From the NCBI RefSeq assembly GCF_018598185.1, contig NZ_JAHESC010000031.1, positions 1-64,000 on the forward strand: DNA of 64,000 nucleotides, read 5' to 3'. This document shows positions 41,842-50,468 of this stretch, in pieces. Source of the DNA: Dawidia soli. GTDB lineage: Bacteria > Bacteroidota > Bacteroidia > Cytophagales > Cyclobacteriaceae. Both the position numbers and the translations under genes were made by a program. Under the pieces are notes generated by a model. It had not been told where the DNA came from. It saw nothing but the letters and a program-made list of their open reading frames with translations, and made no database searches. How positions within the stretch are numbered: the stretch's first letter is position 1; each line of letters starts with the position of its first letter.

Positions 41842-44796
41842 ATGAAGAAGAAACTACTATTCATCGCTGTCTTTTCGTTGACAGCAACGTTGGGCATGGC
41901 CCAAATGAAAACGTACTGGACCAGGTCCTCAGAGCCTCCGTTGGAAAAGCCATTAGCTGCGCGACGCGCGACGCCATCGGCACACCAGGTGTTTGCCCTC
42001 GACTTCTTCGGCTTTCAACAAGAGGTGAACAAGGCGCCCATGCGGGGTCTGTCCGCCGGGCGGGCTGACCTCATCGTCAGCTTCCCTGATCCGCAAGGCA
42101 CATTGAAACGTTATCGCGTGCTGGAAGCCTCGGTGCTGCACCCCGACTTAGCGGCAAAGTATCCCGGCATCAAATCGTATGCGGGCCAGGGCATCGACGA
42201 GCCCTCGGCGACCATCCGGTTCAGTGTGTCCAACCAAACGGGCTTTCACGGCATGGTGCTGTCGAGCGAGCAGGACCACATGTATTACATCGATCCTTAT
42301 ACCGAGGACCGATCGCTGTACACCGTATACCGCCGTGCCGATGTGGCCGACCGGGAGACGAGCTTTACGTGTTATACCGACGAAACCGATGCCGCGGGCC
42401 GCACGGCAACGCCGTACAGCACCAACGATCGCAAGCTGCGCAAGTACCGCCTCGCCTTGTCGTGTACAGCCGAGTATGGCAACCTGTTTGCCGGCACGGG
42501 TACCGACGCACAAAAGAAAGCCAACATTCTCGCGCAGATGAATGTGAGCATGACACGTGTGAATGGCATCTATGAGCGTGACCTGTCCATCACGATGGAG
42601 ATCGTTCCGAACAACGACCTCATCATTTACCACGGCAGTACGACCGCCGACCCCTGGTCAAACGAGTGGAATACCAAAACACAACAAGTGATCGACGCTG
42701 CCATCGGCAACGCCAACTACGACATCGGCCACAATTTCAACACTACCGGCGGCGGCAACGCGGGGTGTATTGGTTGCGTGTGTACCACGGGCAGCAAGGG
42801 CCGCGGTTACACGGGCAGCTCCAACCCCACAGGCGACGCATTTGACATCGACTACGTCGCACACGAGATGGGTCACCAGTTTGGCGGGTATCATACGCAA
42901 AGCAACGCTTCCTGCCGAAGCGGCAGCGGCACGACCGAAGTAGAGCCTGGCAGCGGCAGTACCATTATGGGCTACGCGGGTATATGTCCTGCCAACGTAC
43001 AGAATAATAGCGACGCCTATTTCCACTACGTAAACATCCGCGACATATCGGCCAACGTACAGTCGGGTAACAGCTCGGGTTGCGCGCAGGTCGTCAACCT
43101 GACCAACAACCCGCCGACGGCCAACGCCGGTTCCGACTACACCATTCCACGCTCGACGGCGTTCGTACTCCGCGGGCAGGGCACCGATCCGGACGGCGAT
43201 GCGCTTACCTATACCTGGGAGCAAAACGACGCCGGCAACCCGAACTCCAACGCCGCGCCGACCTCCACACGCACGGTGGGCCCGATGTTCCGCTCGTGGG
43301 AGGGAACGACATCTCCCGACCGTTATTTCCCGCGTATCGCCGATGTCGTGGCAAACAACCTTACACCTACCTGGGAAGTTGTGCCGTCCGTGGCCCGCAC
43401 CCTCAACTTTGCGTTGACCGTACGCGACAACAAAGCGGGCGGCGGCCAGACAGCAGAAGATCTCATGCGCGTGACGGTCAACGGCACGGCCGGGCCTTTT
43501 GTCGTATCGTTCCCCTCTGCCGCTACCACGTGGGCTGCCGGCAGCACACAAACGGTAACCTGGAACGTGGCGAGCACGAACGTAGCGCCTGTGAATTGCG
43601 CAAACGTAAACATTCTGCTTTCCACCGATGGCGGCTTTACCTATCCCACAACGCTTGTCGCCGGCACACCCAACGACGGCTCGCAGGCTATTACCGTTCC
43701 TGCCCTGGCGACCACCACGGCGCGCATTAAAGTCGAGGCAGCGGACAATATCTTTTATGATATCTCCAACACCAATTTTACCATCACAACAGGACCGGTG
43801 GTCTGTAATGCAACGACCCCCACGGGCCTGGCGGCATCCGGCGTTACTGCCTCGGGTGCAACCCTCAGCTGGAACGCCGTAACCAATGCTACTTACGATG
43901 TACAATATCGCGCCACCGGCGCCTCCGCCTGGACAACGGTATCGACCGGTGCCACGACGATCACGCTAAGTGCCCTGGCAGCGCAGACGACCTACGAGGC
44001 ACAGGTGCGCAGCGTCTGCAGCTCGGCCACCTCGGCCTACAGCGCCTCGGTAAACTTTACCACGCTCGGCAGCGGTCCTACCTATTGCGCGTCGCGTGGC
44101 AACAGCGTGGCGGACGAATATATCGGCCGTGTACAGTTGGGCGCGATCAATAACCTGAGCGGTGCGAACGGCGGCTATGGCAATTTTACCAACCTGTCGG
44201 CAACCCTCAGCGCCGGTTCGGCTTATACCATTACGGTCACACCTGCCTGGACGGGCTCTACCTACAGCGAAGCGTATGCCGCGTGGATCGACTACAACCG
44301 CGACGGTGACTTTGCCGACAGCGGCGAGCGTATATGGTTCCGTAACGCCACGACGACAACCCCCGTGAGCGGATCGTTTACCGTGCCATCAACGGTTACG
44401 GCGGGCGCGACCCGTTTGCGTGTATCCATGAAATATAACGGTGTGCCGAGTTACTGCGAAACGTTTGCTTATGGCGAGGTGGAGGACTATACGGTCAATA
44501 TCACCGGCGGCAGCGGCCTGGCGAAAACGGATCGTGGCGAGATCGTACTTCCGGAAGAGGCGACCGTATTGGCACACCGCATTTATCCGAACCCGGTAAA
44601 AGATCAGCTGACGCTGGAATTGGGAGAAGGCGTTGTCATTCGTACGTTGCAGATCAACAACCTGGCCGGCGCGGCGATGCCCTACACCCGGCAGGAGGAA
44701 CGATCGGTGGATGTATCGTCGCTGCCCTCGGGTATGTATATACTTTCAGTGTCGACGGATAAGGGACTTATCCGGGAGAAATTTTTGAAGGAGTAG
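41842..44796 (+). CDS. Secreted reprolysin-like zinc metalloprotease with T9SS sorting domain
   Basis: 984 residues from ATG 41842 (MKKKLLFIAVFSLTATLGMAQ signal peptide). A pro-domain (about 25-190) precedes a metzincin protease with HEMGHQFGGYH (341-351; His341, Glu342, His345, His351) and Met-turn STIMGYAGIC. Further domains: a PKD/Ig-like region (about 425-560), a fibronectin type III domain (about 655-745, SGATLSWNAVTNATYDVQY), a GEVED domain (about 810-890, WIDYNRDGDFADSGE to YGEVEDYTVNITG) and a C-terminal Por/T9SS sorting domain (about 910-984, HRIYPNPVKDQL to GLIREKFLKE). It is exported across both membranes by type IX secretion and anchored or released. Single gene, ends at a terminator. 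Confidence 0.95.
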   Translation: MKKKLLFIAVFSLTATLGMAQMKTYWTRSSEPPLEKPLAARRATPSAHQVFALDFFGFQQEVNKAPMRGLSAGRADLIVSFPDPQGTLKRYRVLEASVLHPDLAAKYPGIKSYAGQGIDEPSATIRFSVSNQTGFHGMVLSSEQDHMYYIDPYTEDRSLYTVYRRADVADRETSFTCYTDETDAAGRTATPYSTNDRKLRKYRLALSCTAEYGNLFAGTGTDAQKKANILAQMNVSMTRVNGIYERDLSITMEIVPNNDLIIYHGSTTADPWSNEWNTKTQQVIDAAIGNANYDIGHNFNTTGGGNAGCIGCVCTTGSKGRGYTGSSNPTGDAFDIDYVAHEMGHQFGGYHTQSNASCRSGSGTTEVEPGSGSTIMGYAGICPANVQNNSDAYFHYVNIRDISANVQSGNSSGCAQVVNLTNNPPTANAGSDYTIPRSTAFVLRGQGTDPDGDALTYTWEQNDAGNPNSNAAPTSTRTVGPMFRSWEGTTSPDRYFPRIADVVANNLTPTWEVVPSVARTLNFALTVRDNKAGGGQTAEDLMRVTVNGTAGPFVVSFPSAATTWAAGSTQTVTWNVASTNVAPVNCANVNILLSTDGGFTYPTTLVAGTPNDGSQAITVPALATTTARIKVEAADNIFYDISNTNFTITTGPVVCNATTPTGLAASGVTASGATLSWNAVTNATYDVQYRATGASAWTTVSTGATTITLSALAAQTTYEAQVRSVCSSATSAYSASVNFTTLGSGPTYCASRGNSVADEYIGRVQLGAINNLSGANGGYGNFTNLSATLSAGSAYTITVTPAWTGSTYSEAYAAWIDYNRDGDFADSGERIWFRNATTTTPVSGSFTVPSTVTAGATRLRVSMKYNGVPSYCETFAYGEVEDYTVNITGGSGLAKTDRGEIVLPEEATVLAHRIYPNPVKDQLTLELGEGVVIRTLQINNLAGAAMPYTRQEERSVDVSSLPSGMYILSVSTDKGLIREKFLKE

Positions 44797-44837
44797 GCAG
44801 CAGGGACGGCGGACGGCGGCAAAGCTGTCGAAAAAGA

Positions 44838-44868
44838 AGAAGCCTCCCCTGAGCATGGGGAGGCTTCT
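44838..44868. terminator. Intrinsic terminator between convergent genes
   Basis: A perfect 12-bp stem (44838-44849 with 44857-44868) around 7 nt. A-rich on the left and T-rich on the right (GATTTT), so it can serve both the metalloprotease and the convergent secreted-protein gene ending at 44896. Confidence 0.8.
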
Positions 44869-44895
44869 GATTTTAAGAATTATATGCGAATCGAA

Positions 44896-45465
44896 TTAGA
44901 ACTTCACAACTTCTACTTTGTTGCTGGTTACGATCTCGAACGTCAGCGACTCGTTTGCGTCGAGCTTTGCCTGGCCCAGGTTGTATACCATGCCGAAGCT
45001 ACCGGCTACTTCTACCATTTGTTCGTGCAGGATGGTCTGCTCACCTCTGTAGATCCTTACCAGAACATTTTCGCTACCGTTGTTCGCCAGGCTCACCAGG
45101 TATTTGTTCGGGTCAGCTTGCAGACGGGTAACTTTTACTACGCTGTTAACGTGGTTCTGTACGTAGTTTACTTTTTCTACCTGGCGACCGTTCTTGTCTT
45201 CCAGGATGATCGTGTATTGACCTTCTTCCAGCTGGCTGAAGTTATAGGGGCGGGAGAAAGAAGCTACATTGTTCAGTACTTCGTAGTAAACAAGCTTGTT
45301 GGCTTCGTTCACGATCGAGATCTTCACTTTACCAGTGCCGCTGGTTTTGTAGAACACAGTGTATGTGTTGGCATTCGACACTACAGACAGTACCGCAGGT
45401 GAATCGGCCAGTGCTACAACCGACATCAGGAGGGCAAATACAGAAACGGCGATCTTGGACTTCAT
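44896..45465 (-). CDS. Secreted protein of unknown function
   Basis: 189 residues with a signal peptide (MKSKIAVSVFALLMSVVALA). The rest is beta-strand rich, with alternating hydrophobic residues and two related halves: one around YTVFYKTSGTGKVKISIVNE and one around KYLVSLANNGSENVLVRIYRG. Each reads as an Ig-like module (extensions of the type LEEGQYTIILEDKNG). No catalytic motif or lipobox is seen, so a soluble periplasmic or surface beta-sandwich protein is likely. I do not know a named family with certainty; it loosely recalls DUF3244-like secreted proteins. It is a single gene. Confidence 0.75.
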   Translation of the reverse strand: MKSKIAVSVFALLMSVVALADSPAVLSVVSNANTYTVFYKTSGTGKVKISIVNEANKLVYYEVLNNVASFSRPYNFSQLEEGQYTIILEDKNGRQVEKVNYVQNHVNSVVKVTRLQADPNKYLVSLANNGSENVLVRIYRGEQTILHEQMVEVAGSFGMVYNLGQAKLDANESLTFEIVTSNKVEVVKF

Positions 45466-45987
45466 ATGTTGTTTTTGTGTTGTTTTGATGATACAAAGTT
45501 GCGAGGCTGCGCGCTGCCCTGCTTGTCAAAGCCGTTCTTACATGAATTCGTGTAAGAAAAAGTTAATTTCTCATGGATCAGGATTTTGTTTTATAAGCAT
45601 TGCGGTATGGAAAACCGACAACGATTGTGTGTGCGGCCACACAAAAGGTCGTTGTTCATAGCCGCTTGTTTCGAAAGAAAATTCGGTCGGAAGAGACTTT
45701 TCAGGACGTTTTTAGAGGCGTTTTTTGTGCAAAAAGAGCCTTTTGCCTCCAAATCACCGCAACTATTTGGGCATGATTCGACCGCAAAGTGTCTGAATCA
45801 TGCCCAAATTCTGCAAAAAACGCATGTTAGGATAAAAAACCTGAAAAAATAGGTGACCCATAAAACGATCTGCCCCTGCCAAAACGTTAATGATCATGAC
45901 AGCGATCGCTGCCGGCTACTGGCTGGATTCATAAAGTATTTGAACAACGCCTGTAGTTCATGTCCCACTAAAAGAAAGGAGGTACCC
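45466..45987. other. Gap with strong inverted repeats
   Basis: No convincing gene. A nested hairpin at 45618-45655 (ACAACGA/TCGTTGT outside TGTGTG/CACACA) and a perfect 15-bp inverted repeat at 45765-45809 with a 15-nt loop stand out. Neither is followed by a T run, so they are not ordinary terminators. Composition is A/T-rich relative to neighbours. Confidence 0.5.
45765..45809. repeat. Perfect 15-bp inverted repeat
   Basis: ATTTGGGCATGATTC (45765-45779) and its exact reverse complement (45795-45809) flank a 15-nt loop. It lies about 300 bp upstream of the secreted-protein gene (minus strand) and 180 bp before the small ORF (plus strand). It could be an operator or an RNA hairpin. Confidence 0.7.
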
Positions 45988-46056
45988 ATGTCTAGTCCCA
46001 AACACTTTTTATCGATCAAACGTACACTAACAATTTCCAGGTGTATCACGCATTGA
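45988..46056 (+). CDS. Tiny ORF (22 aa) with a perfect Shine-Dalgarno sequence
   Basis: ATG at 45988, TGA at 46054-46056. Upstream, AAAGGAGGT (45975-45983) is a full match to the anti-Shine-Dalgarno sequence with 5 nt to the ATG, which is striking in a phylum that rarely uses such sites. The peptide starts MSSPKHFLSIKRTLTISR and is basic. A strong intrinsic terminator follows at 46115. It could be a real small protein, a leader peptide, or a feature of a small RNA. No family is recognisable at this length. Confidence 0.4.
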   Translation: MSSPKHFLSIKRTLTISRCITH

Positions 46057-46114
46057 GGGTTGGTTAACCTCTTGGAATTTTAGTTACGGATAAAATTTGA
46101 ATGAGGATTTCTTG

Positions 46115-46154
46115 GAATCCCCGGTCTTGTTCCTGACCGGGGATTCTTTTTTTT
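46115..46154 (+). terminator. Strong plus-strand intrinsic terminator
   Basis: GAATCCCCGGTC (46115-46126) pairs perfectly with GACCGGGGATTC (46135-46146), loop of 8 nt, then eight T. The only plus-strand candidate it could end is the small ORF region at 45.9-46.1 kb, which argues that a short transcript is made there. Confidence 0.85.
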
Positions 46155-46181
46155 CGTTTGCCCCGAGGAGTAGGTTGCCAT

Positions 46182-46234
46182 AGGTTATATAGGGAGTAAG
46201 TATGGAGTAAGTACGGCTTTGATACGGGTAATCC
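46182..46234 (-). repeat. Dispersed intergenic repeat, copy B
   Basis: Read on the minus strand, 46234-46211 repeats the 24-nt core found at 18795 with one difference, followed by a TAC-rich tract that contains TACTTACTCC twice, 11 nt apart. It lies between the terminator at 46154 and the serine hydrolase start at 46316, in the opposite orientation to copy A. Confidence 0.6.
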
Positions 46235-46315
46235 TCGCTTCCGGCCCGAAGGAGCTGTGTTTGATGGGTGGACGAAGAACTATTTTCCGGTGCAGGGCAT
46301 CTTAGCGAAAAGGCC

Positions 46316-48535
46316 ATGGCCATACCCAAAGCCCTGATATTCCTGCTGCTATTGCCCGTTATGCACAGCCTGCAGGCACAACCCCTCTCCGGCACTATTA
46401 CTGACCACGCCACGAAACAACCGGTTCCGCATGCGCACATTTCGATCCTGGAAACCGGCGAAGGGACAATGAGCGATGAGCGCGGCCGTTATTCCCTGAA
46501 GCTTCTTTCCGCTGCGGCTACGCGGCATGCTACGATATCCTCTATTGGCTACCGGCCGGCGACGATACCCGTTCCCCCGCTGGGCGGAGTGATCGACGTA
46601 GCCCTGCACCCTGACACGGTTTTGCTCCAGCCTGTAGAGATCACCCCCATCGACCCCCGACAGCTTATCCAGCAAGCGCTGGTGCAGCTCCCGCAAAACC
46701 ACGGCGGTTCGCGAACGCTGACATGCTTTTATCGACTGATCGCCCACAAAGCCGATCAATCCATACACATATCCGAGGCGGCTTTCGACCTGCATCAACC
46801 CGCTGATAAAGAAGCTCAGCTCACGGTCCTGAAGGCCCGTGAAGCAGAAGATGAACGAGCGTTTAACGGTGTCGGTATGGCTATTGGCACCAAAGTGAAC
46901 ACGGTAAAAACGCTCGACCTGGCAGCAAATCCTTCTACATTATTTCTCGGTAAGAGCGGCCTGCGCAAACACGACTTTGTCTACGAAGGCGTTACCCACA
47001 TCGGCACGGAAGAAGTGCATGCGATATCGTTTGATCAAAAACCTCTGGTCAAAGACGGATTATACCGCGGCAGGATCTTCTTCAGCACATCGTCTCTTGC
47101 CGTCGTGCAGGTGGAGTACGAGCTCAGTCCGCGCGGACTGCCCTACGTACAGGCCGGCTCTGCTGCCGAGCGTGCCGCGCTGAAGCTCCTGAACATTCAG
47201 ATCGACGTATCCCGTCAGCGAACCGTGATCCGCTACCGGCCTTTTGGCCGCCGCTGGTACCTCGATCACATCGCGCGTGACGAGACCGCGCGTGTCAGCA
47301 GCAAGCGCTATAGCTTTGATGTAACGGTTGATGAACGAAGCGACTTTCTGGTGACACGCATCGATACCACGGCGCAATCCGCATCCCGGCAGGCTTCCGC
47401 AACAGGACGATTCCTGGAGTCGGCGGCCGACACGAGCGCTGCTTTCTGGGAAGGATATAACATTCTGCAGACCACGCTAAACTACGACACGCTGGCCGCA
47501 GCGATCGAGGCACGAAATGGTTATACAGCGCTGAAGGAGCACGTACAAACCATTTTAAGGAAGTCACCCAAACACCCTGCTGCCCGGGTCGACTCTGTGC
47601 TGCGTATATACCACCAAAAGGGCATGTTCCACGGCGTAGCGCTCGTTCAACACCGGGGAGAGATCCTGCTACACCGCGGCTACGGCTACGCCGACAAGGT
47701 CACACGGCGCCTGCATGACACTACTACGGTCTTTCGTATCGGGTCACTGGCGAAGACGTTTACCAGCCGCGTTATTTATGCCCTGCAACAAGACGGCCTT
47801 CTTCAATACCAGGACACGGTGCAGAAGTTCCTGCCCTGGTATCCGCACCGCGGCATCACAATAGAACATCTGCTAACACACGCGTCGGGCCTGCCGAGCT
47901 ATACTTCGCACCCGGCTTTCATCGATTCTATACAGCATGTATATAGCCTCGAGGAAGTCATTCGCCGTTTCGGTTGTGAGGCGCCTCGGTTCGCTCCCGG
48001 CACAAGTTTCTTGTACAGCAACACGGGCTATAGCTTGCTGGCGCTTGTAGCGGAGAAAGCTTCCGGCAGATCCTTTGGGCAATTATTGGCAGAGAACATC
48101 ACGACACCGCTCAGGTTGACCCACACGTCGCTGGACAGTCACGCGCCTTCTCTCGCCAGGGGCTACCTCTATGGCGTCGAAGAACCGGCGTATGCCGTGA
48201 CCAACGTAACGGGTGCCGGCGCCATTACCTCAACGGCGGCTGATCTGCTCCAGTGGGCCAACAGCCAGTCCACGCCCGGGCTGGACGTCCAGTTCGTTCC
48301 GCGAACCTATTACCAGGACTGGGGTGTTTATTATGGTTACGGCTGGATGATCGACCGGTACCAATTTCGCGTGTCAAAGCGCGACAAGGTTTTACTTCAC
48401 CCGGGAACCGACTTCGGTTTTAAGACCATGCTGGCACATCAGCCCGACGGGGGCAATACGGTTATTCTGTTAAACAACACGGGCGAGTTTCCGTTATTCG
48501 ATATCACCGACCTGATCCTGAACGAATTGAATTGA
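46316..48535 (+). CDS. Exported protein: regulatory beta-sandwich domain fused to a beta-lactamase-like serine hydrolase
   Basis: 739 residues from ATG 46316 (signal peptide MAIPKALIFLLLLPVMHSLQ). Residues about 23-110 form a carboxypeptidase-regulatory-like domain (SGTITDHATKQPVPHAHISI; RGRYSL). About 115-350 matches the region that normally follows that domain in stand-alone Bacteroidota surface proteins. About 425-739 is a class C beta-lactamase/penicillin-binding-like hydrolase with Ser477-Leu-Ala-Lys480 (RIGSLAKTF) and Tyr567-Ser-Asn569 (LYSNTGYSLLA), plus IEHLLTHASGLPSY. The third motif, usually HxG or KTG, seems to be LLHPGTDFGF near 700. Such hydrolases are often esterases or D-peptidases rather than antibiotic resistance enzymes. 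The fusion is unusual. Confidence 0.87.
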   Translation: MAIPKALIFLLLLPVMHSLQAQPLSGTITDHATKQPVPHAHISILETGEGTMSDERGRYSLKLLSAAATRHATISSIGYRPATIPVPPLGGVIDVALHPDTVLLQPVEITPIDPRQLIQQALVQLPQNHGGSRTLTCFYRLIAHKADQSIHISEAAFDLHQPADKEAQLTVLKAREAEDERAFNGVGMAIGTKVNTVKTLDLAANPSTLFLGKSGLRKHDFVYEGVTHIGTEEVHAISFDQKPLVKDGLYRGRIFFSTSSLAVVQVEYELSPRGLPYVQAGSAAERAALKLLNIQIDVSRQRTVIRYRPFGRRWYLDHIARDETARVSSKRYSFDVTVDERSDFLVTRIDTTAQSASRQASATGRFLESAADTSAAFWEGYNILQTTLNYDTLAAAIEARNGYTALKEHVQTILRKSPKHPAARVDSVLRIYHQKGMFHGVALVQHRGEILLHRGYGYADKVTRRLHDTTTVFRIGSLAKTFTSRVIYALQQDGLLQYQDTVQKFLPWYPHRGITIEHLLTHASGLPSYTSHPAFIDSIQHVYSLEEVIRRFGCEAPRFAPGTSFLYSNTGYSLLALVAEKASGRSFGQLLAENITTPLRLTHTSLDSHAPSLARGYLYGVEEPAYAVTNVTGAGAITSTAADLLQWANSQSTPGLDVQFVPRTYYQDWGVYYGYGWMIDRYQFRVSKRDKVLLHPGTDFGFKTMLAHQPDGGNTVILLNNTGEFPLFDITDLILNELN

Positions 48536-48548
48536 CTTATAAAATAAG

Positions 48549-48580
48549 AAAGGCCTCCACATTGCTGCAGAAGCCTTTTC
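48549..48580. terminator. Probable terminator between convergent genes
   Basis: AAAGGC (48549-48554) pairs with GCCTTT (48573-48578), followed by TTCTTTCCC. Short stem, but well placed 14 bp after the serine hydrolase stop and 22 bp beyond the stop of the minus-strand superoxide dismutase gene. Confidence 0.5.
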
Positions 48581-48601
48581 TTTCCCTGTAAACTAAAGTC
48601 G

Positions 48602-49333
48602 TTAGGCGAAGCGCTTCGCCACTTCGTCCCAGTTCACCACTTTCCACCAGTTGGTGATGTATTCAGGGCGTTTATTTTGATACTTCAAATAATAAGCATG
48701 CTCCCATACGTCCAGCCCGAGCAGTGGCGTGCCTTTAAAGTCGCTGGAGTCCATCAACGGGTTGTCCTGATTGGGCGTCGAGCCGATCTTCAGCTTGTTG
48801 CCGTCTTTTACCAACCATGCCCAGCCAGAGCCAAAGCGTTTGGCGGCAGCATCGTTAAATTGTTCTTTAAATTTATCGATCGATCCGAACGAGCTGTTGA
48901 GCGCATCTGCCAGCTTGCCTGTGGGCGCGCCGGCACCGGGCTTCATACATTGCCAAAAGAAGTTATGATTCCAGGCGCCGCCACCGTTGTTTCGCGCTTT
49001 GTCAGACAGCTTGGACGCATTGGCAAAGAAATCTTTCTCGGAGGCATAGGTGATCTTTTCTGCGGCGATCGCCTCGTTGACATTCTTTATATAAGCGGCG
49101 TGATGTTTGGTGTAGTGAATTTCCATGGTCTGCGCGTCAATGGAGGGCTCGAGCGCATTGTAGGCATACGGCAACGCGATCTGCGAGAACTGAATGGCAG
49201 CGGCGCCCGCGGTGGGTGCCGTGGTGGCAGGAGAAGATCCGGCAAGGGCGTCGAGGGCCAGCGGTGTACCAATGGCCGTGAGTGTCGTCGCTTTTAAAGC
49301 ACGTTGTACAAATTCTCTACGGGTTGTTTTCAT
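48602..49333 (-). CDS. Exported Fe/Mn superoxide dismutase (probably Mn type)
   Basis: 243 residues. The first 32 form a twin-arginine-like export signal (TRREFVQRALKATTLTAIGTPLALDALAG), so the enzyme should be periplasmic, unlike the usual cytoplasmic form. The SOD body starts near 48 (FSQIALPYAYNALEPSID) and contains metal ligands in MEIHYTKHHAAYI, AWNHNFFW and DVWEHAYYLKYQNKRPEY. The GGGAWNHNFFW glycine and the Gln in NQDNPLM favour manganese over iron. It converts superoxide to peroxide and oxygen. It stands alone, divergent from the 2-oxoglutarate oxygenase gene. Confidence 0.93.
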   Translation of the reverse strand: MKTTRREFVQRALKATTLTAIGTPLALDALAGSSPATTAPTAGAAAIQFSQIALPYAYNALEPSIDAQTMEIHYTKHHAAYIKNVNEAIAAEKITYASEKDFFANASKLSDKARNNGGGAWNHNFFWQCMKPGAGAPTGKLADALNSSFGSIDKFKEQFNDAAAKRFGSGWAWLVKDGNKLKIGSTPNQDNPLMDSSDFKGTPLLGLDVWEHAYYLKYQNKRPEYITNWWKVVNWDEVAKRFA

Positions 49334-49486
49334 ATGATGAGTACTTTTAAATGAAGGGACGGTTAGTTGTGTAATAAATCATGCCAGAGAAATCACATTT
49401 CTTACAAATGCTGGAATTTTCTGCGCGCGAAATTTAGACAAAAATATTTAGCTTGCGGCGTACCACTCATGTAACCCGCTACAGTT

Positions 49487-50458
49487 ATGGCAGAAGTTCT
49501 GTACGACCAAATACCTTCACTCGACCTGGCCGATTTTCTGTCGGGCGATGTCGACAAAAAAGCCAAATTCGTCGAAGCCCTCGGTGAGGCCTATCACAAC
49601 ATCGGGTTTGTGGCCATTCGAAACCACTACCTGACAGACGCCGCCCAGAAAGAACTGTACACCGCCATTCAGCGCTTCTTTGCGCTCCCCGACGAGGTTA
49701 AGAAAAAATACGAACGCCCGGAGCTGGCCGGCCAACGAGGCTATATCGGCAAAGGTAAAGAACACGCCAAGGGCCGTAACACGGGCGACCTGAAAGAGTT
49801 TTACCACGTAGGCCAGGAACTGCCCGAAGACCAGCGCCAGCGCGAAAATTATCCGGCCAATATCTGGCCCGCCGAGGCGCCCGAGTTAAAGACCGTCGGC
49901 ATAGAAGTGTATCGTGCCCTGGAAAAAACGGGCCTTGCCATGCTACGGGCCATTGCACTATATCTCAAGCTGCCCGAAAACTACTTCGATGAAAAAGTAA
50001 AGCACGGCAACAGCATTCTTCGCCCGATCCACTACTATCCCATCGAAAATCCCGATGCGGTACCTGCCGACGCCGTACGCGCCGCCGAGCACGGCGATAT
50101 CAATCTCATTACACTGCTTATGGGCGCCAGCGCCGACGGTCTTCAGGTATTGCGTCGCGACGGCAAGTGGATCCCCATTACCGCATTGCCCGACCAGCTC
50201 GTCGTCAACGTAGGCGATATGCTGGAGCGACTCACCAATAAATATCTCAAGTCGACGATACACCGCGTGGTCAATCCGCCGCGTGAGCGCATGAACACGC
50301 CCCGTTATTCTATACCTTTCTTTATGCACCCGCGCGCCGAAATGAGCCTGGCCGCACTGAACAATTGTGTAGACGCCGCCAATCCCAAACAGTGGGAAGA
50401 CATTAGCGCCGGGGAGTTCCTCGACCAACGTCTGCGCGAAATCGGCCTGAAGAAATAA
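49487..50458 (+). CDS. Isopenicillin-N-synthase-like Fe(II)/2-oxoglutarate oxygenase
   Basis: 323 residues. N-terminal DIOX_N-like part (IPSLDLADFLSG, GFVAIRNHYL) and C-terminal double-stranded beta-helix with the iron triad His-x-Asp in AAEHGDINLIT, distal His in STIHRVVNP and the 2-oxoglutarate Arg-x-Ser in PRYSIPFF. Members oxidise small metabolites and are wide-ranging, so the substrate cannot be named. The chromate transporter gene follows 10 bp downstream, suggesting one transcript. No antibiotic-synthesis genes nearby support a penicillin role. Confidence 0.92.
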   Translation: MAEVLYDQIPSLDLADFLSGDVDKKAKFVEALGEAYHNIGFVAIRNHYLTDAAQKELYTAIQRFFALPDEVKKKYERPELAGQRGYIGKGKEHAKGRNTGDLKEFYHVGQELPEDQRQRENYPANIWPAEAPELKTVGIEVYRALEKTGLAMLRAIALYLKLPENYFDEKVKHGNSILRPIHYYPIENPDAVPADAVRAAEHGDINLITLLMGASADGLQVLRRDGKWIPITALPDQLVVNVGDMLERLTNKYLKSTIHRVVNPPRERMNTPRYSIPFFMHPRAEMSLAALNNCVDAANPKQWEDISAGEFLDQRLREIGLKK

Positions 50459-50468
50459 TCAACAGCGC

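Noticed and set aside
42658-43905. Open frame of 415 codons opposite the metalloprotease
   Set aside because: Antisense to conserved protease and PKD-like domains; Arg/Gly/Val repeats only.
45853-45987. Longer frame ahead of the 22-codon ORF, from 45853
   Set aside because: The only ribosome-binding site is at 45975-45983, directly before the ATG at 45988; the upstream part is Cys/His-rich without pattern.
46316-48535. Antibiotic-resistance beta-lactamase
   Set aside because: The fusion partner and the AmpC/esterase-like motif context do not support a dedicated beta-lactamase; the motifs are shared with many peptidases and esterases.
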